Shown piece by piece: positions 39,935 to 48,711 of a stretch of DNA of 64,000 nt. Source of the stretch: JAJFJD01 sp965228425 (lineage in GTDB: Bacteria; Pseudomonadota; Alphaproteobacteria; UBA8366); NCBI GenBank assembly GCA_965228425.1, contig OZ245815.1, positions 806,001-870,000 of the forward strand, written 5' to 3'. The position numbers and the translations under genes were made by a program. Every line of letters begins with the position of its first letter. The first letter of the stretch is position 1. Under the pieces are notes generated by a model. That model saw only the letters and a list, made by a program, of their open reading frames with translations. It had not been told where the DNA came from and made no database searches.

Positions 39935-41161
39935 TCAGGCGGTGAATGGGCTGTCGGCGTCGTCTTCCGGTTGGGCGACCACGGCGCCGCTGCCGATTAG
40001 GTCGTCCGCCGCGTCGTCGGCGTAGCCAAGCTCCGATAGGATTTCGCGCGTGTGCTCCGCGAAGCGGGGCGGGGGTCGGCGCACGCTCGGCGGTGTCTCG
40101 GTAAACGTATAGGGCGGGTTCATTAATCGGATGCGGCCTTCGGTCGGATGATCGATCTCATGCCAGAATCCGACCTCGGCGAGGTGCTCGTCCGACACGA
40201 TGTCCTCCAGGCTGGCGATCGGCATGCAGGGGACGCCGGCGGCGGTCAGTGCCTCCTCCCATTCGGCGGTGGTCCGGGTCGCCATGATCTCGTCCATCAG
40301 CGCCATGACCTTGGGAATGTTCTGCTTGCGGGCCCGGCGGGTCTTGAGGATCGGGTCATCCGCCAGGTCCGGCCGGTCGATGATCTCCAGCATCGCCTTC
40401 CAATGCTTGTCGCTGGACGGCATGGCGCAGATGTGGCCGTCCTTGGTCGCGTGCGGCCAGCGCAGCGGCGTCGCATGGCGTTCCGAGCCAACCCGGCCGC
40501 GCGGTGGGTCGAAGGTGCGGCCCCAGAGGTGTTCCAGCATCATGAAGGACACCATGCTCTCGAACATGGGCACTTCGAGTTCCTGTCCCTGCCCGGTCGC
40601 GAGGCGATGGTAGAGCGCGGCGGAAATGGCATAGCCGGCGAACAGGCCGGTCGTTTTGTCGGCGATCAGCGACGGCACGTACCGCGCGGGCGCGCCGCCG
40701 AAGGCCTGCAGCGCAACAATGCCGGATGCCCCCTGGATCACATCGTCATAGGCGGGCTGTCCGGCATACCGGCCGTTTCGCCCGAAGCCCCAGATGTTGC
40801 AATACACGATATCGGGTTTGACCTGCCGGATATTGCCGTAGTCGATCTTCAGGCGGGTCAGCGGTTCCGGCCGCATGTTGTGCAGGAACACGTCGGCGGA
40901 CCGGACCAGGTCCTGCAATACTGCGATCCCGCCTTCGGATTTCAGGTCGAGCGAGATGCTGCGTTTGTTCCGGTTCACCTGCAGGAAGTTGGATGACATG
41001 TCCGGGCTGTTCGACGGACCGGTCATACGGGTGGTATCGCCGCCCGGCGCTTCCACCTTGATCACGTCGGCGCCCATGTCGCCGAGCAGTTGGCTGGCGA
41101 AAGGTCCGACGAAGATCGTCGTCACGTCGACGACACGCAATCCGTCGAAGGGTCCGGGCAT
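39935..41161 (-). CDS. CaiB/BaiF family (class III) CoA-transferase
   Basis: 408 aa. Moves CoA between carboxylic acids through an aspartyl-CoA thioester. The N-terminus GLRVVDVTTIFVGPFASQLLGDMGADVIKVE is diagnostic. The catalytic Asp is probably the one in PSLIADKTTGLFAGYA. NRNKRSISLDLKSEGG and the C-terminal TEWEEALTAAGVPCMPI are standard. Substrates are not predictable. It shares direction with the SDR gene 60 bp upstream (41222-42142), suggesting an operon for activating and oxidising one acid. Confidence 0.93.
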   Translation of the reverse strand: MPGPFDGLRVVDVTTIFVGPFASQLLGDMGADVIKVEAPGGDTTRMTGPSNSPDMSSNFLQVNRNKRSISLDLKSEGGIAVLQDLVRSADVFLHNMRPEPLTRLKIDYGNIRQVKPDIVYCNIWGFGRNGRYAGQPAYDDVIQGASGIVALQAFGGAPARYVPSLIADKTTGLFAGYAISAALYHRLATGQGQELEVPMFESMVSFMMLEHLWGRTFDPPRGRVGSERHATPLRWPHATKDGHICAMPSSDKHWKAMLEIIDRPDLADDPILKTRRARKQNIPKVMALMDEIMATRTTAEWEEALTAAGVPCMPIASLEDIVSDEHLAEVGFWHEIDHPTEGRIRLMNPPYTFTETPPSVRRPPPRFAEHTREILSELGYADDAADDLIGSGAVVAQPEDDADSPFTA

Positions 41162-41221
41162 GACAATCGCCTCCGGTCGGGACGACGCCGCGGGTGTCCG
41201 ACCCCGCGGCGTCCCCGCGCT

Positions 41222-42142
41222 CTAGTCGAGTGGCAGACCCGGATGGACCGTCCGGGAATTGGCGATATCCAGGAACTGGATCGACAGTGACGGCATTGCC
41301 ACGTCGCGGATCAGCTCCGGGGTCCAGCCGCCTTGGTGATGCACCATCCGTAAGGGCCGCGGCTGGCTGTAGAGCGACAGTTCGGCGGCGCGCTGATGGA
41401 AGATTTGGCCGGTCACGTTGCCGCCGTCTTCGGATGCCAGGAATACGCAGAGCGGCGCGATCGCGTCGGCCCGGCTGCGGCGCAGGCGTTCCTCCCGCAC
41501 CGCCGCCGCGTCGGGGTCCTTCGGCGTCGGCACGCTTCGGGTCATCCGCGTATCGGCCGATGGGCAGATCACGTTGCTGGTGATGTTCTTCGACGCATTC
41601 TCCATCGCGACGATGCGCGACATCGCGGCGATGCCCAGTTTCGCGCTGCCGTAGTTCGCCTGTCCGATATTGCCCAACAGTCCCGACGTCGAGCCGCACA
41701 TGATGATCCGGCCGTATTCCTGCTCGCGGAACAGGTTGATCGCTGCCCGATTGACGTTGAAGTGTCCGGTCAGATGCACGTCGATCACCGCCTGGAAGTC
41801 GTCCGGCGACATCTTGTGGAACATTCGGTCGCGCAGGATGCCCGCCGGGTTGAACACGATGTGCAGGCCGCCGAATTCGTCGCGCGCCTGCTGCACCATG
41901 CCGAGGCAGTCCTCGTAGCTGGTCACCGATCCGTAATTCGCAACCGCGTCGCCGCCGGCGGCCTTGATTGCGTCGACGATTTCCTGTGCCGGTGTCTGAT
42001 CGCCACCGTCGCCGCTGCCGCTGACGCCCGGATCGTTGACGACGACCTTCGCGCCGTGCGCCGCCATCAGTTTCGCCACTTCGCCGCCGACTCCCCGGCC
42101 GGACCCTGTGCAAATCGCCACGCGGCCTTCAAGCATGCCCAT
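41222..42142 (-). CDS. Short-chain dehydrogenase/reductase (MFE-type hydroxyacyl-CoA dehydrogenase-like)
   Basis: 306 aa. The NAD(P) motif is TGSGRGVGG, followed by KVVVNDPGVSGSGDGGDQTPAQE, an insertion typical of the 3-hydroxyacyl-CoA dehydrogenase domain of multifunctional enzyme type 2. The catalytic Ser is in MCGSTSG and Tyr-Lys in YGSAKLG. The C-terminus departs from classic SDRs. The ATG at 42142 follows AAGGAGAT by eight bases; longer frames have no such site. Upstream of the CaiB gene on the same strand and divergent from two hotdog hydratases, consistent with a beta-oxidation-like module. Confidence 0.9.
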   Translation of the reverse strand: MGMLEGRVAICTGSGRGVGGEVAKLMAAHGAKVVVNDPGVSGSGDGGDQTPAQEIVDAIKAAGGDAVANYGSVTSYEDCLGMVQQARDEFGGLHIVFNPAGILRDRMFHKMSPDDFQAVIDVHLTGHFNVNRAAINLFREQEYGRIIMCGSTSGLLGNIGQANYGSAKLGIAAMSRIVAMENASKNITSNVICPSADTRMTRSVPTPKDPDAAAVREERLRRSRADAIAPLCVFLASEDGGNVTGQIFHQRAAELSLYSQPRPLRMVHHQGGWTPELIRDVAMPSLSIQFLDIANSRTVHPGLPLD

Positions 42143-42373
42143 CGACTCGTATCTCCTTTTGTTCATGGCCCGCCGTTTCGATACCGCGGGCCTCCGCGGC
42201 CCCAACCGGGCTCCCAAACCGCATCATAGCGAAAAGCAAATTGCGCGTCTTGCCGTGGCCCGGCACGGTGGAAACGCGTCGGTTCGAAGACGGCGGCGAT
42301 TCGTGATATGTCCTGAAGCGGCCCGGAAGAACGGGCACCGATAACCACGATCACAGAGGAGACGAACACGGCC

Positions 42374-42859
42374 ATGTCCGATGACGTAAAGATGCCGGTC
42401 GAGGCAACGCATATCATGATGTTCGCGCGGTCGATCGCGGATGATAATCCGATCTATCACGATGCGGATTACGCGGCGAAATCCGAGGTCGGGCACATCA
42501 TCGCGCCCCCAACCTTTCCGCGCGCGGTCTCGCAGTTCGATCCCGACTACCACCTGCGCCCGAAGCCCGGCGAGAAATGGTTCGGGTCGGGCAAGAACCC
42601 GACCGGCCTCGACGGTCCCGCGCCCAGCAGCGGCGGGCTGCATGCGGAGCAGCATTTCGAGTACCACCGGCATCTCAAGCCCGGCGATCAGCTCACCGTG
42701 ACCCTGCGGGAAGGCGAGACCTGGCAGAAGGAAAGCAAGCGCGCCGGGACATTGACCTTCCTGGAACGGATTCAGGAATACCGCGACCAGAACGGCGAGT
42801 TGGTGATCACGTCGCGTGCGGTCAGTGTCCGGACCGAGCGCCCGGTTGAGCAGAGCTAG
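42374..42859 (+). CDS. MaoC N-terminal-like (FAS1-type) dehydratase, hotdog fold
   Basis: 161 aa. ARSIADDNPIYHDADYA near the N-terminus and the EVGHIIAPPTFPRAV segment are typical of the FAS1-like dehydratase domain (MaoC_dehydrat_N). It lacks the full hydratase-2 D-x5-H motif, and such subunits pair with a second catalytic hotdog subunit. That partner is the next gene, 11 bp downstream. Together they should form a heteromeric enoyl-CoA hydratase like HadAB or ChsH1-ChsH2 types. AGAGGAGACGAAC precedes the ATG. Confidence 0.87.
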   Translation: MSDDVKMPVEATHIMMFARSIADDNPIYHDADYAAKSEVGHIIAPPTFPRAVSQFDPDYHLRPKPGEKWFGSGKNPTGLDGPAPSSGGLHAEQHFEYHRHLKPGDQLTVTLREGETWQKESKRAGTLTFLERIQEYRDQNGELVITSRAVSVRTERPVEQS

Positions 42860-42870
42860 GGGAGAAGGAA

Positions 42871-43293
42871 ATGCCGCTTAGCGCACAGAAATTGAAGGTC
42901 GGCGACTCTTACGAAGAGGTCGTCATCGATGATCTGACCCGCACCCAGCTCGTGATGTATGCGGGCACGTCGGGCGATTACAATCCGCTGCATTCCGATG
43001 ATGTCTATACCCGCGAGGTTGCCGGATACCCGGGCGTCTTCGCCCACGGCATGCTGTCCATGGGTCTGACCGGCAAGATGCTGACCAACTATGTCGGCGA
43101 CGGTCGACTGACGAAATACGGCGTGCGGTTCACCAACCAGGTTTGGCCGGGGGATACGCTGACGGCGACCGCCACAGTGGCCGAGATCCGCAGCGAGGGC
43201 TCGGACCAGTTCGTTGACCTGACCCTGGAGACCAAGAACCAGGACGGCAAGACGGTGATCACCGGGAGTGCCACGGCGCGGATCGACCCGTAA
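42871..43293 (+). CDS. MaoC-type enoyl-CoA hydratase, hotdog fold
   Basis: 140 aa. The catalytic motif of hydratase 2 is present: AGTSGDYNPLHSDD (Asp and His five apart), followed by VFAHGMLSMGLTGKML. It should hydrate a trans-2-enoyl-CoA to the (R)-3-hydroxyacyl-CoA. It is 11 bp after the non-catalytic hotdog gene, with GGGGAGAAGGAA before the ATG. The MmgE/PrpD gene follows after 35 bp. The substrate is unknown. Confidence 0.92.
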   Translation: MPLSAQKLKVGDSYEEVVIDDLTRTQLVMYAGTSGDYNPLHSDDVYTREVAGYPGVFAHGMLSMGLTGKMLTNYVGDGRLTKYGVRFTNQVWPGDTLTATATVAEIRSEGSDQFVDLTLETKNQDGKTVITGSATARIDP

Positions 43294-43328
43294 ATTTGGT
43301 GGCAAGACCGATGCAAGGAAGGTGAGGT

Positions 43329-44687
43329 ATGGATGCGACGACCGAGAGACTCGTCGATTATGCGCTCGGCACGCGTTTCGAGGATCTGCCGGCGTCGGTG
43401 ACGGCGGCCGCGAAGGACCGCATCCTCGATACCCTTGGCTGCGTCGCCGGCGGTTACGCCCATCCCGTTTCGGTGACGGCACGGCGTCTCGCCGCCCGTT
43501 ATTCGATGGACACGCCGGCGACGATATTCGGCAACGGCGACAAGGCTGCGCCGGAAATGGCGGCCTTCGCGAACAGCGTCATGCTGCGCGTCCTCGATAT
43601 GAGCGACACCTACCGGGTCAAGAGCGGCGGCCATCCGAGCGATATCATGGGCGCCGCCTTCGCGGCGGCGGAAATCGCGGGCAGCGATGGAAAATCCCTG
43701 ATCATCGCCATTGCGACGGGATACGAGGTCTATTGCGGCTGCTGTGCGGCAATCGATCTGAATTCGAAGGGCTGGGACCAACCGGTCTACGGCGTCATCG
43801 CATCCGCCTTGTGCGCGGGTAAGCTTATGGGGTTGAGCCGTGAAGAACTGGGACACGCCGTGGCGCTCGCCGCGGTGCCCAACATGGCGGTCATCCAGAC
43901 CCGTCAAGGAGAACTGTCCGCTTGGAAGGGCTGCGCCGGCGCGAACGCGTCCCGGAACGGATTGTTCGCGGCCTTGTTGGCGCAGGAAGGCATCACCGGC
44001 CCGGACAAGCCGTTCGAGGGCAAGTTCGGTTTGCAGGATATCGTCGGTCCGATCGACTGGCCGCTGCAGCCCGGCGAGCCACCCCACCGCATCGCGCACA
44101 CCAACCTGAAGAGTTATCCGATCTGCTATCACGGCCAGGCGGCAGCCTGGGCGGCCATGGACCTGCGGGACGGACTGGACGTCGATGCGATCGAAAGCGT
44201 GGACGTTGCGACCTATAACCGGTCCTTCGAGATGATGGCGAGCAGCCCGTCGAATTGGTCGCCGCAAACGCGCGAGACGGCGGATCATAGCCTGCCCTAC
44301 GTGGTGGGAACGGCGCTGTTGACCGGCGTGCTGGGCGAGGAGTCCTTCTCCGAGCAGGCGCTGCGCGACCCCGGTATCGGCGCTCTAATGCAGCGCATCT
44401 CGGTTGCAGAAGATCCAGCCCTGTCGGCGAAGCATCCGGAATTTTCGCCGACCCGCGTCACGGTTCGCCTAAAAAATGGCGCTGAAGTCACCAAGGAAGT
44501 GGACGCGCCGAAAGGCGACGACAAGAATCCGATGACCGCCGACGAGGTGAAGGCCAAGTTCAAGACTCAATTTGCGGTTTTTGGCGGCGACGCCCAGGCC
44601 GATGCCGTCATCGATGCGGTCGATGGTCTGGACAGTGCGCCCGACGTTTCGTCGCTCGTCGGCGCGATGACCGGGGCCGTCGAATAA
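43329..44687 (+). CDS. MmgE/PrpD family protein
   Basis: 452 aa. The family comprises 2-methylcitrate dehydratase, cis-aconitate decarboxylase and other dehydratases or isomerases. Family features: an all-helical domain with KDRILDTLGCVAGGY, GHPSDIMGAAFAAAEIAG and YEVYCGCCAAID, and a C-terminal alpha/beta part with KSYPICYHGQAAAW and DHSLPYVVGTALLTG. Length is normal (about 450). It is the last gene of a three-gene plus-strand run with the two hotdog hydratases and is convergent with an SDR gene (four bases apart). Confidence 0.92.
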   Translation: MDATTERLVDYALGTRFEDLPASVTAAAKDRILDTLGCVAGGYAHPVSVTARRLAARYSMDTPATIFGNGDKAAPEMAAFANSVMLRVLDMSDTYRVKSGGHPSDIMGAAFAAAEIAGSDGKSLIIAIATGYEVYCGCCAAIDLNSKGWDQPVYGVIASALCAGKLMGLSREELGHAVALAAVPNMAVIQTRQGELSAWKGCAGANASRNGLFAALLAQEGITGPDKPFEGKFGLQDIVGPIDWPLQPGEPPHRIAHTNLKSYPICYHGQAAAWAAMDLRDGLDVDAIESVDVATYNRSFEMMASSPSNWSPQTRETADHSLPYVVGTALLTGVLGEESFSEQALRDPGIGALMQRISVAEDPALSAKHPEFSPTRVTVRLKNGAEVTKEVDAPKGDDKNPMTADEVKAKFKTQFAVFGGDAQADAVIDAVDGLDSAPDVSSLVGAMTGAVE

Positions 44688-44691
44688 TCGG

Positions 44692-45471
44692 CTAGCTCAG
44701 CACCAATCCGCCGTCGATATTGTAGGCCTGACCGGTGATGTTGCGTGCGCCGGGCGAGGCGAGGAAGACGGCCATGGCGGCGATGTCTTCCGCCTGATTG
44801 GCGCGGCCGATCGGGATCGGCTTGAGGTGGTTCTCCAGCGCGACTTCCAGGCTCACGCCCTGTTCTTCGGCGCGGACGGCGAGGTTCCGGTCGCTGAGCG
44901 GCGTCCGCGTAATGCCGGGGCAGATTGCGTTGACGTTGATGTTGTGCGGACCGAGTTGCTGTGCCGCGGTTTTGGTCAGCGCGATAACCGCGCCCTTGCT
45001 TGCCGCGTAGGCGGCATTGGACGTGCCCGCGTAACCGCGTCCGGCGATCGAGGCGATGTTGATGATGCGGCCTTCGCCCTGTGCGATCATCGTTCGGGCT
45101 GCGCGCTGCAGGCAGAAGAACACGCCCTTTGCGTTGACGCGGTGGATCCTGTCCCAGTCTTCCTCGGTGAGGTCCATGATGTAGGCACGGCGCGTGACGC
45201 CGGCGTTGTTCACGATGATGTCGAGCCGTCCAAATTCGTCGACGGCGCGGCTGACCATCCGGTCGATCTCCTCGACATTGCCGACATCGGCCTGGAGCGC
45301 CATCGTCTTCGTTTGGAATTCGGCCGCCGCGTCTGCGGTTTTCTGCGCGGCGGCGCCGTCGATATCCGCGGACACGACCCACGCCCCGGCTTGCGCCATG
45401 GCGATGGCGATCGCTTGCCCAATCCCCGCGCCGGAACCGGTGACGAGAACCACCTTGTCTTTCAGGATCAT
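44692..45471 (-). CDS. SDR family oxidoreductase (FabG-like)
   Basis: 259 aa classical SDR. NAD(P) site VTGSGAGIGQAIA, NNAGV motif, catalytic S in IINIASIAGRG and YAASKGAV with Tyr-Lys. The C-terminal ITGQAYNIDGGLVLS is standard. The acidic residue after strand 2 (SADIDGAAAQ) suggests NAD preference. The ATG at 45471 follows GGGAGGAACAC. It is divergent from the MaoC-like gene at 45563 and probably acts with the adjacent CoA enzymes. Confidence 0.94.
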   Translation of the reverse strand: MILKDKVVLVTGSGAGIGQAIAIAMAQAGAWVVSADIDGAAAQKTADAAAEFQTKTMALQADVGNVEEIDRMVSRAVDEFGRLDIIVNNAGVTRRAYIMDLTEEDWDRIHRVNAKGVFFCLQRAARTMIAQGEGRIINIASIAGRGYAGTSNAAYAASKGAVIALTKTAAQQLGPHNINVNAICPGITRTPLSDRNLAVRAEEQGVSLEVALENHLKPIPIGRANQAEDIAAMAVFLASPGARNITGQAYNIDGGLVLS

Positions 45472-45562
45472 CGTGTTCCTCCCTGTGCGTCGGGCGATGG
45501 TAGCATGGGCCCCGCACGGCCAAAACAATATGCGCCGACCAACAACATGAGGCATAACCTAC

Positions 45563-45997
45563 ATGACGACCGAAGCCTGGACCGGAACTTACGAATCGCT
45601 GCCCCTAGGCGCGGCCGAATCAAGTTCCCAACTTGTCGATGGTGCGGCGATCGACGCCTTCGCGGGCGCGATCCAGAGTTTCAATCCGATCCATATGGAC
45701 GGCGATTGGGCCCGCGCCAACACGCCGTTTCCTGATCGCATTGCGCATGGTGTGATGACCACCGCCCTGATGTCCCGGCCGTTGGTCCAGTTTTGCGAGC
45801 GTTACAAAATCCGCACCGCGCTCTTGTCGACGTCATCGAAATACATCCGCCCGGTGATTGCGGGCGACACGATCACGACGGTGATCCGTCTCGTCGAGAA
45901 GATCGACGAGCGCAAGCGTATCCGTTTCGAGATCGAGTCCACCAACCAGCATGGGGAGGTCGTGATGGTCGGTGAGTTGTTGGAGCAGGCTCTCTAG
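45563..45997 (+). CDS. MaoC-like hotdog-fold dehydratase
   Basis: 144 aa. The catalytic region reads IQSFNPIHMDGDWA, where a classic hydratase has GDxNPxH: Asp is replaced by Phe-Asn context, while the His is kept. AHGVMTTALMSRPLVQF follows. It may be a weaker hydratase or a thioesterase-like relative. It shares a 91-bp promoter region with the divergent SDR gene. Its stop overlaps the stop of the convergent hydrolase by four bases. Confidence 0.85.
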   Translation: MTTEAWTGTYESLPLGAAESSSQLVDGAAIDAFAGAIQSFNPIHMDGDWARANTPFPDRIAHGVMTTALMSRPLVQFCERYKIRTALLSTSSKYIRPVIAGDTITTVIRLVEKIDERKRIRFEIESTNQHGEVVMVGELLEQAL

Positions 45998-46731
45998 AGA
46001 TACCGCTTCAGGAACTCCGCCTGCGCCACGAAGGCGTCCGGGCCGTTGTCGCCATGGATGCCGGGATAGGCGTGCAGCCGCTTGTCGGCCGATCCGATCC
46101 GGTCGAACAGGTCGATCTGCCCGTCTCGGTCGAACCGTTCGTCGTCCCATTGCATGTTGAACAGGATGGGCTGCGACACGGCCGGCGCGAATGTCTCGAA
46201 GGTTGGCGCAATGCCGCTGCGATCCGGGCTCATGCCGGTCATCCCCGCCTTGCCGAGAACGGCGGCCTTCACGCGGGGCTCGCTTGCGATGAATGGTAGG
46301 CCGAACATGGTGCCCATCGACTGGCCCCAATAGCCGATGCGGCCGGCGTCGATGCCGTCGAGCGACAACAGGGCATCCAGTACGGCTTTCCAGTCATCGA
46401 TCATTTCCTGCACTGGATTGTCCCGTTGCCACAGCGCGCGGTATTCCGCATCTTCGCTGCTGGTGACCGGCCCGCGGTCGCCGTGCACCGGGCCGTCGAT
46501 TGCGGCGGCGCACCAACCATAGGAACCGGCGAAGAGCCGGCCCAGCATGGTCGTCCGTTCGTTGCGCTTGTGGCCGCTGCCGCCATGGCCCATGAGGACG
46601 AGCGGCGTCTCCGCGTCGGAGGCGGCAGGGCGCCAGAAGATGCCTGGAATCGTCTCGTCCCCGCGATCGGCCGTGAACGCGCGTTCGGCCGTGCCGTCGA
46701 TGACACTTTCCTTTTCGGTCCAATTGATCAT
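45994..46731 (-). CDS. Alpha/beta hydrolase (dienelactone-hydrolase-like)
   Basis: 245 aa. The nucleophile elbow GYWGQSMGTMFG supplies a serine. The oxyanion region is VLMGHGGSGHKRNERT. The base is probably the His in AYPGIHGDNGPDAF and the acid the Asp in QWDDERFDRDG. There is no signal peptide. Possible roles are esterase, lactonase or acyl-CoA thioesterase. It is convergent with the MaoC-like gene, with overlapping stops. Confidence 0.85.
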   Translation of the reverse strand: MINWTEKESVIDGTAERAFTADRGDETIPGIFWRPAASDAETPLVLMGHGGSGHKRNERTTMLGRLFAGSYGWCAAAIDGPVHGDRGPVTSSEDAEYRALWQRDNPVQEMIDDWKAVLDALLSLDGIDAGRIGYWGQSMGTMFGLPFIASEPRVKAAVLGKAGMTGMSPDRSGIAPTFETFAPAVSQPILFNMQWDDERFDRDGQIDLFDRIGSADKRLHAYPGIHGDNGPDAFVAQAEFLKRYL

Positions 46732-46815
46732 GGCTCAAACGGTCCTTCCGTGCCCGTTGGGGTCACCTCGACAATAGTTCGAAATGGCGAACCGTGCGAC
46801 TGGAGGGTCGGTGTA

Positions 46816-47817
46816 CTAAGCCGCGTTTTGCGGGCGGAAGCCGAACCAGCCGATGGCGAAGCCCCAGACGACCCAGATGATTTCGCGGAACCGCCGAATG
46901 ACAGCGACCGCAAGGCCGACCGACGGCTGGCCGGTAATATGGCCGAGCACCAGTACGAGGGCTGCTTCCTGCGTGCCGATGGTGGCCGGGATGAAGAATG
47001 TCGCGGCGCGGACCAGTTCGACGGCGGCGTCGGCGCAAAGGGCTTCGACCAGTGTGATCGGCTCGCCGATGAACCACAGCGTCACCCAAAGCTCGACCGC
47101 GCCCAATAGCCAGTTGATGAGCGTCAAGAGGACCGACAGGGCGAAGCGCCGCCGGTCCCGCGTGTAGCTCTCGACGAGGCGCTGATCCAACGCGTGGATC
47201 TGCTCGATCACCTTGGCGATGGGGCGGCCGAAGCGCCGCTGCGACAGCCAGGACGCCGTCGCCGAACTGAGTTTCAGGCGCTGCACCAGGAACAGGGCGA
47301 GTATGCCGAGCGTCAGCGTGGTGAGGGCCGCGACCGCGCCCCAGTTATAACCTTTGGGTAGAAGGTCGAAGGTCAGGGCGGTGGCCAATCCGATCGCCAG
47401 GAAGATCACCAGGGCAATCAGGTTGGCGGTCTTGGCGACCACCAGTGACGCGGCACCTTCTTGATAGTCCATGCCGTGAAACTTGCGGAGCAGGATCGCC
47501 TTTACCGGCTCGCCCGCCAGCCCGAAGACCGGGGTCACGCGGTTGAGCGCCGCGCCGACCATGCGGATCTTCCACAAGGCATAGAAACCGAGGCCCTTCA
47601 GCCATTCGTTTCGGATCACGGTCTGCCATGACGCGGTGTCGGCCAGGAAGGCGAGCATGTAGACCGCCAGCACCAGAAGAATGCCCCAGCCGATGGCGCT
47701 GACATATTGCGCGACCGATTGCAGGTCGGTGTTCCACAGGATGATGCCGAGAAAACCGAGCCCACAAATCAGGAAGAGGAGTTGCAGGGGGCGAAAGGCG
47801 CGTGCGCCGTCAAACAT
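46816..47817 (-). CDS. Flippase-like / lysylphosphatidylglycerol synthase transmembrane family protein
   Basis: 333 aa inner-membrane protein with about eight helices (e.g. FRPLQLLFLICGLGFLGIIL, LIALVIFLAIGLATALTF, IIWVVWGFAIGWFGF). The conserved GLAGEPVKAILLR and DAAVELVRAATFFIPATIGTQEAALVL stretches match the LPG_synthase_TM/UPF0104 family, whose MprF member flips lipids. No catalytic synthase domain is attached. It overlaps the upstream CDP-alcohol phosphotransferase by eight bases, which suggests coupling and that it transports or helps make that enzyme's product. Confidence 0.88.
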   Translation of the reverse strand: MFDGARAFRPLQLLFLICGLGFLGIILWNTDLQSVAQYVSAIGWGILLVLAVYMLAFLADTASWQTVIRNEWLKGLGFYALWKIRMVGAALNRVTPVFGLAGEPVKAILLRKFHGMDYQEGAASLVVAKTANLIALVIFLAIGLATALTFDLLPKGYNWGAVAALTTLTLGILALFLVQRLKLSSATASWLSQRRFGRPIAKVIEQIHALDQRLVESYTRDRRRFALSVLLTLINWLLGAVELWVTLWFIGEPITLVEALCADAAVELVRAATFFIPATIGTQEAALVLVLGHITGQPSVGLAVAVIRRFREIIWVVWGFAIGWFGFRPQNAA

Positions 47818-48484
47818 GATGCCGGCGGAAATTCTTGACGAATTGCAGGCCCCAATACACCTGTGCCCCGATCGCGGATGCGGGAAGCAACAGCCAAACC
47901 GCGTCGATCAGCGCCAGGACCAGCACGATGAAACAGAAGTCGGTCCGCACGACCCGCGACGAGAAGACCGCCCGGTCGCCGACGGATTCGTCGGGCCCGT
48001 CCTCGATCTTCTCCATCCCGGCGGCCTTTTCGCGCGTGTCCCGGATGGTATCGATGACGTAGTTGATCGTGCCGCCGACGGCCGCCGCCACGCCGCACCA
48101 GAACCAGATGTCGTTGCCGGACGTTTCGGCGACGCCCCATCCCAAACATAAAAAGATCGCGGCGTGAACGATCCAGTCAACGAATGTGTCGAACCGTTTG
48201 CCGAATTCCGACGCGAGGCCCTTCAACCGCGCGATCTCGCCGTCGTTGTTGTCCAGCACGTAACACAGGACCAACAGGCCTGCGGCGATCAGGGTGCTGA
48301 CGTAGTCGTCATGTCGCAGCATCCAGGCCGCGCCGAGCCCGCATACCATCGACAAGGCGGTGATCTGGTTCGGCGTGACCGGCAGATGGTTCAACGCCAG
48401 GCTCGATGGGTAGGAGAGATGCCGGACCAGCGGAAACAAATGCGCCGGTTTCTCCAGCTCGAAATCGGGATCGGTGTCGGTCAT
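47810..48484 (-). CDS. CDP-alcohol phosphatidyltransferase family protein
   Basis: 224 aa membrane enzyme. The complete signature D-x2-DG-x2-AR-x8-G-x3-D-x3-D is present (DNNDGEIAR, then GKRFDTFVD). Such enzymes displace CMP from a CDP-linked donor with an alcohol acceptor (inositol, glycerol phosphate and others). The N-terminal NHLPVTPNQITALSM is the usual entry to the first helix. About five helices follow. The ATG at 48484 is used. An in-frame start at 48571 would lie at the predicted promoter's start point. Product lipid unknown; the partner is the overlapping flippase-like gene. Confidence 0.9.
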   Translation of the reverse strand: MTDTDPDFELEKPAHLFPLVRHLSYPSSLALNHLPVTPNQITALSMVCGLGAAWMLRHDDYVSTLIAAGLLVLCYVLDNNDGEIARLKGLASEFGKRFDTFVDWIVHAAIFLCLGWGVAETSGNDIWFWCGVAAAVGGTINYVIDTIRDTREKAAGMEKIEDGPDESVGDRAVFSSRVVRTDFCFIVLVLALIDAVWLLLPASAIGAQVYWGLQFVKNFRRHHV

Positions 48485-48557
48485 GGTGAAGCGGTCTCGT
48501 AACGTCGTGGGGCTGGCCGCATGACCGGCCCGGTATTGTGAGCGTCTATATGCGCCT

Positions 48558-48587
48558 AAGATAAGTGTCATAAAAGGGAAACTTCAA
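48558..48587 (-). promoter_or_regulatory. Predicted promoter for the CDP-alcohol transferase/flippase-like operon
   Basis: On the minus strand TTGAAG (48587-48582) and TATCTT (48563-48558) are spaced by 18 bases. They lie about 75 bases upstream of the ATG at 48484, in the intergenic region shared with the divergent dehydrogenase gene. Confidence 0.4.
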
Positions 48588-48711
48588 TGCTTGGCGTCTT
48601 ATCCAATGCGGCGCATGTCCCCTAGTGTTTGGGGGGTTTTCGAAAAAGGGGACGATTGAACTAGGATGGCCTAGCCCGCAAGCGCGACGAATTTAGGGAG
48701 AAGAATTGCCG

